A DNA stretch of 64,000 nt from Candidatus Zixiibacteriota bacterium (GTDB lineage: Bacteria > Zixibacteria > MSB-5A5 > GN15 > JAAZOE01): the NCBI GenBank assembly GCA_030668485.1, contig DAOUTW010000002.1, positions 1 to 64,000 of the forward strand. Direction: 5' to 3'. The notes beneath the pieces are model-generated. The model was not told the DNA's origin and did no database searches. It saw only the letters and a list, made by a program, of their open reading frames with translations. Numbering within the stretch: the stretch's first letter is position 1; the number at the start of each line of letters is the position of its first letter. Below are positions 35,624-45,172 of the stretch, one piece after another. Position numbers and translations under genes: made by a program.

Positions 35624-36136
35624 TTATGATCTATGTTTTCTTTTTTCAATATTCGGTCCGCCGAAAAGCGATGCCTGCCGTTTGATATCGTTACAACGTA
35701 CTTCAAAAAGCTTTTCCCGGCAGTGCATATAGCTGTCGAAGGCCATCAATGCCATGCCGTCAATTTTCGATTCGAGCGACAGAATATCCCTGGTGAGGTT
35801 TTCGTCATCCGGACTACGGTCCAGTTCTTCCCTGATAGCCGTCTTGAGGAAGAAAACATAGGCTACTGCCTGAGAGGCGGTGAAGTTCTGTACCGCCCGG
35901 ATTTTGTCGATCTGTTCGAGGGAGTTGACGATGGCCTCGGAATCGGCCTCATCGATCAAGCCGTTGAAAAGAGTTTCAATTTCTCGCAGGAAAGTCTGAC
36001 CAACCGGATTGCTGAAGCGGTTGGTGTTATTGAGCAAAAAGTTGGAGGAGTCGGCGGGATAGGTTTTCACTATTTGAGAAAGCCACCGATCAAGGATTGC
36101 TTTTCGGTTTTCTGTCAAAAAAGTTTTAAGGTCCAT
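35624..36136 (-). CDS. RsbRD N-terminal-domain protein next to dsrM
   Basis: The ATG at 36136 (MDLKTFLTENRKAILDRWL) is the usual kind of start for this family; GTG at 36151 would add five residues. The 170-residue all-helical protein resembles the RsbRD N-terminal (globin-fold-like, non-haem) sensor domain, with no kinase, STAS or DNA-binding part. Such a gene stands just upstream of dsrM in other sulfate reducers, as far as I recall. It lies between dsrC and dsrM, after a hairpin at 36185-36221. A signalling or assembly role is possible; none is established. Confidence 0.65.
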   Translation of the reverse strand: MDLKTFLTENRKAILDRWLSQIVKTYPADSSNFLLNNTNRFSNPVGQTFLREIETLFNGLIDEADSEAIVNSLEQIDKIRAVQNFTASQAVAYVFFLKTAIREELDRSPDDENLTRDILSLESKIDGMALMAFDSYMHCREKLFEVRCNDIKRQASLFGGPNIEKRKHRS

Positions 36137-36184
36137 ACCCAGATAAGGCACCCGTTAAATTGCAATCGTTACCGGATAAAATGC

Positions 36185-36221
36185 GGGGGTCGAACTGATG
36201 ATAAATCACCGGACGACCCCC
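36185..36221 (-). terminator. Hairpin after dsrC
   Basis: GGGGGTCG (36185-36192) and CGACCCCC (36214-36221) form a perfect 8-bp stem with a 21-nt loop, followed on the minus strand by GCATTTT. It could stop or stabilise an abundant dsrC transcript. Confidence 0.55.
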
Positions 36222-36241
36222 GAATTATCTCAAAAATCAGA

Positions 36242-36559
36242 TTAAACGCAACCGGTCGGCTTGGCCAGGCCGGCAACCTTACAGGCGCCTTTGGCGGGGC
36301 CTGAAGGGAACAATTCATAGATTCTCTTCAGCGGAAAACCGCTTTCTTTACAAAGCTTCCGGATCATCGGGGCGATTCCGTACTTGGCAAAGTATTCGCG
36401 CAGGTAATGCACGATTTTCCAGTGTTCTTCGGTTAATTCGTTTACACCCTCAGTGCTTGCCAGACCCAGAGCGACGCGCTCATTCCACTGATCCGGCTCT
36501 TCCATAAATCCGTCTTCATCGACGTCAATCTTAATTTCTTCCCATTCAAAGATTGCCAT
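36242..36559 (-). CDS. dsrC: Sulfur carrier protein DsrC
   Basis: DsrC is the small protein that accepts the sulfite-derived sulfur from DsrAB as a trisulfide and is reduced by DsrMKJOP. The 105-residue protein ends in the mobile arm GACKVAGLAKPTGCV. C93 and C104 are the two conserved cysteines, exactly ten residues apart (CX10C), the feature that separates true DsrC from TusE/RspA-type relatives. It lies 53 bp after dsrL and has its own downstream hairpin. Confidence 0.96.
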   Translation of the reverse strand: MAIFEWEEIKIDVDEDGFMEEPDQWNERVALGLASTEGVNELTEEHWKIVHYLREYFAKYGIAPMIRKLCKESGFPLKRIYELFPSGPAKGACKVAGLAKPTGCV

Positions 36560-36612
36560 TTTTTTTGCCTCCGTTATAGCGATTTAAAATCTCAATCTAT
36601 TTATCTTTAATA

Positions 36613-38280
36613 TTAGTGCATCTCTATAAAGCCACAAGGACAGTTTTCCTCGCATTTTTTGCAACCGTTGCAGAATTCCAGTTTGAATTTGTAGTCTTCG
36701 CCCTTAACCAACGGCTTGATCACAGCGTTATCCTGGCAATAGCTCCAGCAGTTGCCGCAATCGAAGCACTGGCCGCAACTCATACAGCGTTTCGACTCGG
36801 TGGTCGCTTCATCCTGCGACCAGGTGGAAACGATTTCGGCGTCGAGACTGCCGAGTCGCTGCTCCACCGGGATGGAATGAACCGCCATCCGCTCCTTGTG
36901 CTCATAATAGGCCAGAAACATTTTGCTATGATCGATGGTTGCCATTTCCTTTTTTTCCACCGTTTCGCCGGTGACCATGGTATGGATCGCCTCGGCCGCT
37001 TCACGGCCATGCGCGATAGCGGTGACGGCAATATCGAGATTGATATTGTCACCGCCGGAGTACACTCCTTCGATCTTGGTCTTATGCGTTTCATCGGTCT
37101 TGATCCAGTCCCGGCCTTCTATCAAACCCTCAAAACCGGTGAAATCCGGCTCCTGGCTGATGGCGGGGATAAGCATCGAAAACTCCAGATCAAAAACATC
37201 ACCATCGATCGGGACCGGGCGGCGACGACCCGAATCGTCGGGCTCACCCAATTCCATCCGCTGGCATTTCATGCCGGTGGCATGGTCGCTGTTGGTGGCG
37301 ATTGAAATCGGAGCGGCTAAGAACTCAATGTTGATACCCTCTTCGAGAGTGCCTTCGATTTCATCCTCATAAGCCGGCATTTCCTCCCGTGTCCGGCGGT
37401 ACAGAATGGTCACATCGGCGCCGAGACGTTTGGAAACACGGGCCGCATCGATGGCGGTATCGCCGCCGCCGATCACGACCACCTTATCGCCGACATCGAC
37501 ATTTTCGCCGACATTGACTTTGTGTAAAAAATCCGTGCCGACGATGACGTTGTCAGCTTCCTCGCCGTCGACACGAAGCTTGTAACCTTTATGAGCGCCA
37601 AGGCCGACGAAGATGGCCTTGTATTCTTTGCGAAGGTCATCGAGCGGGACATCCTTGCCGACCATTGTGTTCACTTTCAATTCGACACCCATGTCGACTA
37701 TCCTCTGCATTTCGGCGTCAAGGATATCCTGCGGCAGGCGATAATCGGGAATCCCATAACGAAGCATACCGCCAGATTTGGGGAAGGCCTCGAAAACCGT
37801 CACGGGATAACCGCGGCGAGCCAGATGATAGGCACATGACATGCCGGCCGGACCCGATCCGATGATGGCGACCTTCTCAGGCCGGATTTGGTCGGTCAGT
37901 TTTTGCGGGACCAGCTTTTTTTCCAGGGCAAAATCGCCGAGGTACCGTTCGAAACTGTTGATTCCGACCGCACCGTCAACCTGTATCCGGTTACAATCCG
38001 TCTCACAAGGATGAGGGCAGACGCGACCGCAGACTGAAGGGAAGGGAGTTGTTTCCAGAAATATCCGAGCCGCCTCTTCAAAAGCCTGATCCGGCGTTTT
38101 CCCGTAATCTTCCGCCTTGGAAACAGTCATCAGCGCCTTGCGGATATGGTTATGATTGGGACACTTGATTCCGCAGGGCGGCTTCTTTGATACATATTTT
38201 GGGCGAAGCGACGAGGTTTCGACTCCCGAACCGCCGGAACTGGATCGAAGTCCTCGTTTTTTCTTCTTTTTCTTTGCCAT
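36613..38280 (-). CDS. dsrL: DsrL-like NAD(P)H:acceptor oxidoreductase (iron-sulfur flavoprotein)
   Basis: The protein resembles the small glutamate synthase subunit with an extra C-terminal ferredoxin part. A lysine-rich N-terminus precedes the Fe-S motif CGRVCPHPCETDC (about 85-97). The FAD motif VAIIGSGPAGMSCAYHLARR (about 135-155) and the NAD(P)H motif VVVIGGGDTAIDAARVSKR with YRRTREEMPA follow. C-terminal clusters are CMSCGQCFDCGNCWSYC and CNGCKKCEENCPCG. At 555 residues it is shorter than the best known DsrL of sulfur oxidisers (about 650). It lies between dsrN and dsrC. In oxidisers DsrL links DsrAB to NAD; here, with dsrD present, it would more likely donate electrons to DsrAB. Confidence 0.85.
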   Translation of the reverse strand: MAKKKKKKRGLRSSSGGSGVETSSLRPKYVSKKPPCGIKCPNHNHIRKALMTVSKAEDYGKTPDQAFEEAARIFLETTPFPSVCGRVCPHPCETDCNRIQVDGAVGINSFERYLGDFALEKKLVPQKLTDQIRPEKVAIIGSGPAGMSCAYHLARRGYPVTVFEAFPKSGGMLRYGIPDYRLPQDILDAEMQRIVDMGVELKVNTMVGKDVPLDDLRKEYKAIFVGLGAHKGYKLRVDGEEADNVIVGTDFLHKVNVGENVDVGDKVVVIGGGDTAIDAARVSKRLGADVTILYRRTREEMPAYEDEIEGTLEEGINIEFLAAPISIATNSDHATGMKCQRMELGEPDDSGRRRPVPIDGDVFDLEFSMLIPAISQEPDFTGFEGLIEGRDWIKTDETHKTKIEGVYSGGDNINLDIAVTAIAHGREAAEAIHTMVTGETVEKKEMATIDHSKMFLAYYEHKERMAVHSIPVEQRLGSLDAEIVSTWSQDEATTESKRCMSCGQCFDCGNCWSYCQDNAVIKPLVKGEDYKFKLEFCNGCKKCEENCPCGFIEMH

Positions 38281-38392
38281 GAAGTGACTCTTTCGTTGAG
38301 TTTTATCCGACAGTTTTTGTCCGTCGGCGGCACTTGTTTTCCTCTTTTTATATCTTACTCTCCACCGGATCGTGTCCGGCCTGTGTTATCAA

Positions 38393-39835
38393 TCAGGTCG
38401 ATTCGACGCTGCATACTTCAGGATGATCGCATCCCCCGGAAGAGAGACACTGTGTATCCGAGCGGAACTGTTTCGCGGCAGCGATCATAGCGGCGGCCCA
38501 GTTCTTGACGCCATCGGCATGGATGTGAGTATAACAGGCGAGGGTTCGATTCGACATTAAACCGTCACGACCTCCGCCCAGTCCCACACCGGTTTGTACT
38601 GCCATACACGACAACGATTCCGGTATATCGGAAACGACTCCCGAGTAATGAAACTCATGACCGGTGATGTTTGTCTCCGTTTTGAAAAACGGATTGGACC
38701 GATCCACCTGCAGTCTGGAATAACCATGACCAACCGGTTTGACCTGCATCTCCAGATCGACCGGAAACACTCCGGCCATCGGGTAGAGAGTATTATTCCA
38801 TTTCAAAGAACGGCAGAGGTAAATCAAACCTCCGCATTCGGCATAAATCGGCAGGCCTTTGAAAGCCGCCGACTTTACCGATTCCATCAGCGAACGATTC
38901 TCGACCAGGCGGTCGGCATGCGTTTCCGGAAAACCGCCGCCGATATATAAAGCGTCGATTTCCGGAAGAGATGAATCGGCCAGTGATGAAACCGGAACTA
39001 ATTCGGCGCCGCTTCGCTGCAGCGCTTCCAGATTTTCCGGGTAATAAAAAGTGAAAACGGAATCGTCAAAATATCCGACCTTTACTTGCGCGTTAACCGT
39101 TTCCTGCGGCCTGATTTCTCCCGCATCGATCTCCGGAGCATCTTCGGCGATCTTGATGATGCGATCGATATCGAGATAATCGGCGGCTATCTGCGCCAGT
39201 CTGGTCTCGACTTCCGCTCGCGCCGGAAATTCGTCCGGAGTCACCAGACCAAGATGACGGCCCGGCAGCAGCGAGGCATCATCGCCCAGTTTCGGGATAG
39301 CTCCCAAAACCGGCAGACCGCAAGATGATTCCACCGCTTCACGGATAACTTTTTCATGCCTCGCACCGGCGACTTTATTGAGAATCACACCGGCGATATT
39401 TAACTCCGGATCAAATACCTGACAGCCCTTCACCAGAGCGGCCACCGTTTGCGTCGCTTTGGTGACATTGACCACCAATAAAAGAGGGGCCTGCAAAAGT
39501 TTTGCAAGCCCCGCGGTGCTATGTAAACCTGTCAGATCTTTTTCGTCAAAAAGGCCGCGATTGCCTTCGATAACCGAAATATCGGTTCGGGAGGCATGGC
39601 AGGCAAAAGACTTCAGCACATCATCGGAATCAACCAGATAAGTATCCAGATTCCGGCAGGTTTTGCCGGAAACGGTACTCAGCCAGGCAGGATCGATATA
39701 ATCGGGCCCCTTCTTAAAAGGAGCGACTTTCAATCCCTTCCGGCGTAATGCCGCCAGCACACTGAGGCTGACGATGGTTTTTCCCGAATCGCCGGAAAGA
39801 CCGGCAATTACGAGCCGAGGTGTCTTCAATTTCAT
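38393..39835 (-). CDS. dsrN: Cobyrinate a,c-diamide synthase-like siroheme amidase DsrN
   Basis: The ATG at 39835 (MKLKTPRLVIAGLSGDSGKT) starts just before the P-loop GLSGDSGKT; GTG at 39844 is in frame. The N-terminal dethiobiotin-synthetase-like ATPase half is followed by a class I glutamine amidotransferase domain with CGGLIYLC near residue 325-335. This CbiA-type enzyme, when located in dsr operons, is held to amidate siroheme to siroamide for DsrAB. It lies 19 bp downstream of dsrD and 113 bp before dsrL. Confidence 0.92.
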   Translation of the reverse strand: MKLKTPRLVIAGLSGDSGKTIVSLSVLAALRRKGLKVAPFKKGPDYIDPAWLSTVSGKTCRNLDTYLVDSDDVLKSFACHASRTDISVIEGNRGLFDEKDLTGLHSTAGLAKLLQAPLLLVVNVTKATQTVAALVKGCQVFDPELNIAGVILNKVAGARHEKVIREAVESSCGLPVLGAIPKLGDDASLLPGRHLGLVTPDEFPARAEVETRLAQIAADYLDIDRIIKIAEDAPEIDAGEIRPQETVNAQVKVGYFDDSVFTFYYPENLEALQRSGAELVPVSSLADSSLPEIDALYIGGGFPETHADRLVENRSLMESVKSAAFKGLPIYAECGGLIYLCRSLKWNNTLYPMAGVFPVDLEMQVKPVGHGYSRLQVDRSNPFFKTETNITGHEFHYSGVVSDIPESLSCMAVQTGVGLGGGRDGLMSNRTLACYTHIHADGVKNWAAAMIAAAKQFRSDTQCLSSGGCDHPEVCSVEST

Positions 39836-39863
39836 AGAATCCACATTTCAAACGCCGAGACGA

Positions 39864-40109
39864 TTAATCGTTGGCGGCGCCTTCCCTATGTGGGAGCTCT
39901 ATAAAACTTCCGCCAAAATAGGTGTAAACGCAGCGACCGTTGTTAATCAATTCTTTGATCGCCATCTTACAGAGCTTCTTGTCAACTTCTTCACCGTAGA
40001 TCTGAATCATTGCCTTAATCAGATCCATCGGTTTGAGTTTCTTGACGCCCTGGGCCTCTTTGACCATGTTGAACATGGCGTCGGCAACTTCTTCTATACT
40101 CTTAGCCAC
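39864..40109 (-). CDS. dsrD: Dissimilatory sulfite reductase-associated protein DsrD
   Basis: An 81-residue winged-helix-like protein starting with GTG at 40109 and AAAGGA upstream. The helical start (SIEEVADAMFNMVKE) and the strand-rich end (NGRCVYTYFGGSFIELP) fit DsrD, reported to stimulate DsrAB as an allosteric activator. DsrD is found almost only in organisms using the pathway reductively or for disproportionation, so it is the best marker of direction here. It stands 11 bp after dsrB. Confidence 0.93.
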   Translation of the reverse strand: MAKSIEEVADAMFNMVKEAQGVKKLKPMDLIKAMIQIYGEEVDKKLCKMAIKELINNGRCVYTYFGGSFIELPHREGAAND

Positions 40110-40120
40110 GTTATTGTCCT

Positions 40121-41203
40121 TTAAAAAGTTATATGCGTTGAACGTTTGAACGTCAAACCGGCATGCTTAAAGTCGTCGATATGCTCACTCTGGAACTCGA
40201 CACCGGTCATTTTGAAGAACTTGGGCCATCCGATACGTTCAATCCACTCACCCAGCCGTTCGTACTTGTTGGCATTAGCGGCCCATATTTCGACGATCTG
40301 CCGGATCGCCGTGGTCACTTCGGGCCAGCGCGGCGGGTTGTTGGGAATATAAGGGATGAACAGTTTCGAGAACATCGGCTCGTGACGGGCATTGGATACC
40401 TTGCCGCCGACCCAGATCGAAACACCGTCGTTGACCGGATCATTAAGCGGCATCGCCGGACAGACAGTGTAACAGTTGGCGCAGAACATACAACGGTCTT
40501 CAATAACTTCAACCGAAGGAAGGCCGTCGACCGTCGCCGGCCGGATGGCCGCCGTCGGGCACGAGGCGCTAACATTCGGAATTTCGCACATCTTCTTGAC
40601 CTTGGTATGATCGATTACCGGAGGACGACGGTGCACGCCGAGAATAGCGATATCCGAGCAGTGGACCGCGCCGCACATATTGAGGCAGCATGCCAGGGCG
40701 ATACGAAGCTTGCCCGGAAGTTTGGTCTCTTCAAAATACTCAATCAAATCGTCCATGACACACTTGACGATACCCGAAGCGTCGGTCGCCGCCGAATGGC
40801 AGTGGACCCAGCCCTGAGTGTGAACGATACTTGTGATGGCATTGCCGATACCGCCGATCGGATGTCCGATCTTGGCCAGATCAGCGATCAGGGGATCGAC
40901 GTTTTCTGATTTGGACAGGAGAAATTCGGCGTTGTGACGGCTGGTGAAACGCATGTAGCCATCGCAATATTTGTCGGCCAAATCACAAAACATTCTGATC
41001 TTGTCAATACTTACTAACCTGCCGGAGGCAGCCCTGACCGTAAACAGCTTGGCGCCGCTTTCGCTGACGTGAACCAGAACTCCCGGCTTAAGAAGTTCAT
41101 GGTATTTCCATTTGCCGTAATTTTCCTTGATTATCGGCGGCAAAAACTGCTCATAATGCGGCGGGCCGTAATCTGTCCGTCTTTCCTGCATTGCTTCAGC
41201 CAT
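40121..41203 (-). CDS. dsrB: Dissimilatory sulfite reductase beta subunit
   Basis: DsrB carries the catalytic siroheme-4Fe-4S centre that reduces sulfite to the sulfur bound by DsrC. The 360-residue protein shows the coupled cluster motif [14 protein letters not shown] (about 165-180), followed by the second cysteine motif [12 protein letters not shown]. The inserted ferredoxin domain is [15 protein letters not shown]. Length is normal. It follows dsrA by 47 bp and precedes dsrD by 11 bp. Confidence 0.97.
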   Translation of the reverse strand: MAEAMQERRTDYGPPHYEQFLPPIIKENYGKWKYHELLKPGVLVHVSESGAKLFTVRAASGRLVSIDKIRMFCDLADKYCDGYMRFTSRHNAEFLLSKSENVDPLIADLAKIGHPIGGIGNAITSIVHTQGWVHCHSAATDASGIVKCVMDDLIEYFEETKLPGKLRIALACCLNMCGAVHCSDIAILGVHRRPPVIDHTKVKKMCEIPNVSASCPTAAIRPATVDGLPSVEVIEDRCMFCANCYTVCPAMPLNDPVNDGVSIWVGGKVSNARHEPMFSKLFIPYIPNNPPRWPEVTTAIRQIVEIWAANANKYERLGEWIERIGWPKFFKMTGVEFQSEHIDDFKHAGLTFKRSTHITF

Positions 41204-41250
41204 TTTTTACCTCTATCTCAAAGGTTAATTTTCCAGGTTAACAAAACGAC

Positions 41251-42450
41251 TTATTTGTCGTCTTCATCGTCATCCTCATAGTCTTCGTAGAAAACGTAAG
41301 GATTCTCACGCGGATGGGCAACCATCTCAGGAATCGGCTCGACTTCGATCTCGTCGAGGAACGCGCTCAAACCGACCCGCTGGATAAACTCGCCTACACG
41401 TTCGCGGTTCTTGCCTTCTTCGCACCACAAGTCCCAAATCTTATCAACCAGATCTTTGAGCTCAGTGTAGGGAGGCTCGATCTTTATGAAAGGAACGAGG
41501 ATTGAGGAAAGAAACGCGCCCTCGATGATCGGCGCCTTGGAACCTATGAGAAGCATTGCGCCGCGATCCTTACCCGGACGAAGCGCTTTCGGCATAACAT
41601 TGATACAATGCATACAATGACGACAGAAACTGTCATCGATGGTGATCTCTTTGCCATCCCAATTAATACATTTGCCGGGACAGTTGTTGACCACATCGGA
41701 CTGAATATCCATGCCCTTTTCGGCATATTCGGTGACGGCCGCTTTGTCAATCTGGATCTCGTCACGCCAGATGCCGATGATCGACAGGTCGGAGCGGGCA
41801 ATTGAGGCCACGCAGTCGTTGGGACATCCTGACATTTTGAATTTGAACTTGTACGGGAAGGCCGGACGATGCAGCTCATCCTGGTAATGCATAGTCAGGT
41901 CATGAGTCAGAGCCATGGTGTCATAACAGGCCCATTCGCAACGCGCCATTCCGCAGCAACAACTGGGCGTCCGCAAATCGGATCCGGAACCGCCAATATC
42001 GAAATCAATCTTCTGCAGTTCGTCGAAAACCGGCTCGAGCTCCTCGGTTCTGCAACCCAGCAGAATAATATCGCCGGTGGAACCGTGCATGTTGGTCAAA
42101 CCGGAACCGTGCTTCTCCCAGATGTCGCAAATTTTGCGGAGGGAATCGGAAGTGTAAAACCAGCCGGCCGGCTGATTGATACGCATGGTGTGGAAATGCG
42201 AAATACCGGGGTATTCTTTGGGCAGAGCCGAATATCTGCCGATAACGCCGCCGCCATATCCCATAACGCCGACGATGCCACCGTGCTTCCAGTAGCCGAT
42301 CTTTTCTCTGTAGGATTGCTCCAATTGACCGAGAAGGTCAGCCGCCATAGGGCTTCTTTTGGCCGCCATTTTGATTTCGGTAACAAAACTTGGCCATTTA
42401 CCCTTCTCCAACTCGTCGAGTTTGGGGGTGCTTGGGAGTTGATCCGCCAT
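41251..42450 (-). CDS. dsrA: Dissimilatory sulfite reductase alpha subunit
   Basis: DsrA is the structural partner of DsrB in the alpha2-beta2 sulfite reductase. Its coupled-cluster motif is [17 protein letters not shown] and its partner motif [12 protein letters not shown]. The inserted ferredoxin domain shows [10 protein letters not shown] and [12 protein letters not shown]. At 399 residues it is a little shorter than many homologues and ends in an acidic tail ([12 protein letters not shown]). A promoter TTGACT-N17-TAAAAT lies about 155-180 bp upstream with a palindrome in front of it, and the preceding qmoAB unit ends in a terminator. The dsr operon therefore starts here. Confidence 0.97.
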   Translation of the reverse strand: MADQLPSTPKLDELEKGKWPSFVTEIKMAAKRSPMAADLLGQLEQSYREKIGYWKHGGIVGVMGYGGGVIGRYSALPKEYPGISHFHTMRINQPAGWFYTSDSLRKICDIWEKHGSGLTNMHGSTGDIILLGCRTEELEPVFDELQKIDFDIGGSGSDLRTPSCCCGMARCEWACYDTMALTHDLTMHYQDELHRPAFPYKFKFKMSGCPNDCVASIARSDLSIIGIWRDEIQIDKAAVTEYAEKGMDIQSDVVNNCPGKCINWDGKEITIDDSFCRHCMHCINVMPKALRPGKDRGAMLLIGSKAPIIEGAFLSSILVPFIKIEPPYTELKDLVDKIWDLWCEEGKNRERVGEFIQRVGLSAFLDEIEVEPIPEMVAHPRENPYVFYEDYEDDDEDDK

Positions 42451-42603
42451 TGTAACTCCTTCTCTACGGGTGAAATAGTATATATTTAAATCTTTCTATT
42501 GTGCGATACTCATGCAAGCCTGCCTGCAAAACAGATAGATGTTCAACTTATTCAATATTTATTAAAGATGCCGACCCAGGCATCTTACCTCTTATTGATT
42601 AAT

Positions 42604-42632
42604 ATTTTACATCTTTGGCAAAGTGAAGTCAA
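42604..42632 (-). promoter_or_regulatory. dsrA promoter TTGACT-N17-TAAAAT
   Basis: On the minus strand TTGACT (42632-42627) and TAAAAT (42609-42604) stand 17 bp apart. The palindrome at 42640-42657 ends 7 bp before the -35 box. Confidence 0.65.
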
Positions 42633-42639
42633 GTAGATT

Positions 42640-42657
42640 TTGTGAAAAATTTCATTA
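42640..42657 (-). promoter_or_regulatory. Palindromic operator upstream of dsrA, proximal
   Basis: The plus strand reads TTGTGAAAAATTTCATTA: a perfect TTGTGA half and a degenerate second half. Its centre lies about 51 bp upstream of the expected transcription start. Confidence 0.5.
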
Positions 42658-42815
42658 TCTTTGGTTTTGGGAAAATAAATTTCGCAGCCTGATCAACCTT
42701 GTAAGTATTGGCCTATCCTGTTATGTAGTAGTTGATTATGCTGATTAATAGCTCTCCCGCAAACGCCCCGGAAGAAATTTTCTGGTTAAGCGACTTATCA
42801 ATTATCTCTGCTTTA

Positions 42816-42833
42816 ATGTGAATTTAGTCACAA
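42816..42833 (-). promoter_or_regulatory. Palindromic operator upstream of dsrA, distal
   Basis: The plus strand reads ATGTGAATTTAGTCACAA, matching TTGTGA-N6-TCACAA at 11 of 12 fixed positions. It lies 20 bp downstream of the qmoB terminator and about 200 bp upstream of the dsrA promoter; no clear -35/-10 pair overlaps it. Confidence 0.55.
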
Positions 42834-42852
42834 TGCCAGCCGAATTCGACAT

Positions 42853-42885
42853 ATAAAAAAACCCCCCGCCGAAAGCGAGGGGTTT
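42853..42885 (-). terminator. Rho-independent terminator of qmoAB
   Basis: On the minus strand a G+C-rich stem (CCCCTCGC with GCGGGGGG, one U-G pair) flanked by AAA/TTT is followed by a run of seven T. It lies 36 bp after the qmoB stop and separates qmoAB from dsrA. Confidence 0.85.
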
Positions 42886-42920
42886 GGCTAGTTACAGATA
42901 CAGTCTCATGAAAGTGATAT

Positions 42921-45167
42921 TTACATCCCTTTGTACGGATTAGGGCCGACGGTTTCGATCGTCTCCAGAAAATCATCGAGAATTTTCGGGATTTTATGAT
43001 AATCGGCGATCGACAACTCATGCATCTCAACCCGTTCCTCTTCCAGAACCAACTGCTGCAATTTCTCGCGGACATTACCCATCCGGTAATCGGCCAACTC
43101 ACTGCCGCGAATGAAATGGCACTGATAATCGTCACCTTTTTGGCAGCCGATCAGGATTACGCCGTCAAAACCCTGCGATAAGGCGTCACTGACCCAAACC
43201 GTGTTCATCGAACCCAGACACCGCAAGGGTATGATTCGGATCATTGAATTGTACTGCAAACGCTTCAGTCCGACCATATCGACCGATGGCATGGCGTCGT
43301 TTTCGCAAACAAAGGCCAGGATACGCGGCTTTTCCTCGAACTCATCAGGAACCTCGACCGCCTTGATCATCGATGAAATCATATGCACGCTGTAGTTCTT
43401 GAAGGAAACGATTCGTTCAGGGCAAGCGCCCAGGCATATGCCACAGCGACGGCAGCGGAGCGGGTTGGGAAGTGGTGTTCCCTTTTCGTCCTCATCCAGC
43501 GCTCCAAACGGGCATTCTTCGGTACACCGTTTACACTGGGTACATTTCTGCATGAAGAAATCGGGATAGGTTAAATCTCCTGCCCGGGGATGCAAGGTGC
43601 GCCCCTCGGCCATCGCATTAACCGCCTGGATAGCCTTCATGGCTGCGCCGTAGGCATCGTTGGCGGAAGAGGCCAAATCCATCGGCGACCGCACCGGCCC
43701 GGCGGCATAAATACCGGTCCGCAGCGTCTCGTACGGGAAGCAGATAAAATGCGAATCGGGGAAGCCGTATTTCAAGGTCGGCAGATCGGTCCCCTGACGG
43801 TAAGTCAGATTGATAATTTTGGCGCCCTTCTCGGCTGATTCCGCTTCCTTTTTGCCGTCATCGTCCGCTTTGTCATCGGCCTTCTCTTCGGTCGCGGCGT
43901 CAGTTTCTGCGGTATCCGTCCCCGGATTGTCTTCTACCTGGGTGGTCGGAACCATGCCCGCAGCCAGCACCAGCATGTCAGCCTCGACCTGGATATCCTC
44001 GCCCAGTAATGTCTCCTCGACATCGATCAGAATTTTGCCGTTTTCAGAAGCTACCCTGGCGATTTCACCTTTGGTCATAAAGATGGCATCGTCATCCTGG
44101 ACATTGGCATAGAACATTTCGAACTGAGCCGGCGAACGAATATCTTTATATATAACATAAATCTTCGCATCGGGATATTGCTCGCGCACATACATCGCCT
44201 GCTTCAAGGAAACGCGGCAGCATACCGCCGAACAATAGGGGAGATGATCCTGATCGCGCGATCCGGCGCATTGAATAAAGGCGATGCTTTCGATCGGCTT
44301 GCCGTCCGAAGGCCGCTTGATATCGCCGGCCGAAGCCATTTCTTCCATCTGGATATTGGTGACAATATCAGGCGATGAGCCATAACCGAGATATGACAAC
44401 TTTTCGGCCTTATATGGCTTCCATCCGGTGGCCTGAATAATCGACCCGACCGTGAACTGTCCGCCGCCGTTGCCGTTCTGTAGCGACACTTCGAATTGAC
44501 CCGGCTGTCCGGCCGTCTTCTCGACCTCGGAAGACAGATGAACAGTGATATTTTCGTCAGCTTCGATTTCGGCAACCAGTTCCTTATAACCGGAATCTTC
44601 CAGATCCTGATAGGGTGGATGTTTGGGAAAGACTTTTTTGAACTTGGTGGCCCAGCCGCCGAGTTGCGCTTCCTTTTCGACCAGGGCAACCTTATGACCG
44701 GCGGTCGCAGCAGCTTTGGCAGCCGTCATACCGGTGATCCCGCCGCCGATAACCATGATATCCTTGCTGGTTTCTTCGATAAACGGTTCCGGCGGTTCCA
44801 TCACGCCCAACTTGGCGATGCTCATCCGAATCTGATCCTCGGCCAGCATCTGGGTATCTTCGTCATCGGGCGCATGGCACCAGGCAACCTGTTCGCGCAG
44901 ATTGGCGCGATCGGCCATAACCTCTTTGCCAAATTCAAACAGTTCCGGGAAAATACGTTGTGAACAGGCGCCGACGCAAACCCGGTTGAGGCCTTCCTTC
45001 TCGACATCGTCCCGAATAATTTGGACTCCTTCAGGACTGCACAGGGCATCGTGAGCTTTGCTTACCGCCGCTCCTTTTTCGGTAGCCGCTTCCAGAACTT
45101 TATCGACATCGAATGTTTTGCCGATGTCACAACCTTTACAGATGTACACTCCGATTTTCGTATCCAT
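42921..45167 (-). CDS. qmoB: Quinone-interacting membrane-bound oxidoreductase subunit B
   Basis: QmoB is an HdrA-like flavoprotein fused to an MvhD-like C-terminal domain. The FAD motif IMVIGGGITGMTAAKAAATAG lies near 140-160, AGSRDQDHLPYCSAVCC is typical of HdrA-like proteins, and two ferredoxin motifs (CTQCKRCTEECPFG, CRRCGICLGACPE) precede the MvhD-like end with CENDAMPS and CLGSMNTV. A linker of about 40 residues rich in Asp, Glu, Lys and Ala (about 410-447) interrupts the core. The start overlaps GGAGGTAG at the qmoA stop. With QmoA and QmoC it should pass electrons to AprBA. Confidence 0.95.
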   Translation of the reverse strand: MDTKIGVYICKGCDIGKTFDVDKVLEAATEKGAAVSKAHDALCSPEGVQIIRDDVEKEGLNRVCVGACSQRIFPELFEFGKEVMADRANLREQVAWCHAPDDEDTQMLAEDQIRMSIAKLGVMEPPEPFIEETSKDIMVIGGGITGMTAAKAAATAGHKVALVEKEAQLGGWATKFKKVFPKHPPYQDLEDSGYKELVAEIEADENITVHLSSEVEKTAGQPGQFEVSLQNGNGGGQFTVGSIIQATGWKPYKAEKLSYLGYGSSPDIVTNIQMEEMASAGDIKRPSDGKPIESIAFIQCAGSRDQDHLPYCSAVCCRVSLKQAMYVREQYPDAKIYVIYKDIRSPAQFEMFYANVQDDDAIFMTKGEIARVASENGKILIDVEETLLGEDIQVEADMLVLAAGMVPTTQVEDNPGTDTAETDAATEEKADDKADDDGKKEAESAEKGAKIINLTYRQGTDLPTLKYGFPDSHFICFPYETLRTGIYAAGPVRSPMDLASSANDAYGAAMKAIQAVNAMAEGRTLHPRAGDLTYPDFFMQKCTQCKRCTEECPFGALDEDEKGTPLPNPLRCRRCGICLGACPERIVSFKNYSVHMISSMIKAVEVPDEFEEKPRILAFVCENDAMPSVDMVGLKRLQYNSMIRIIPLRCLGSMNTVWVSDALSQGFDGVILIGCQKGDDYQCHFIRGSELADYRMGNVREKLQQLVLEEERVEMHELSIADYHKIPKILDDFLETIETVGPNPYKGM

Positions 45168-45172
45168 GGCTT

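Larger units (their letters stand above)
42451..42920. other. Regulatory gap between qmoB and dsrA
   Basis: The gap holds, in reading order on the minus strand, the qmoB terminator (42853-42885), a palindrome (42816-42833), a second palindrome (42640-42657) and the dsrA promoter (42604-42632). No coding frame is convincing. The dsrA leader would be about 145 nt. Confidence 0.6.

Noticed and set aside
43820-43940. Acidic, lysine-rich insertion in QmoB as a novel feature
   Set aside because: QmoB proteins commonly have a variable linker at this point; only its composition is unusual.
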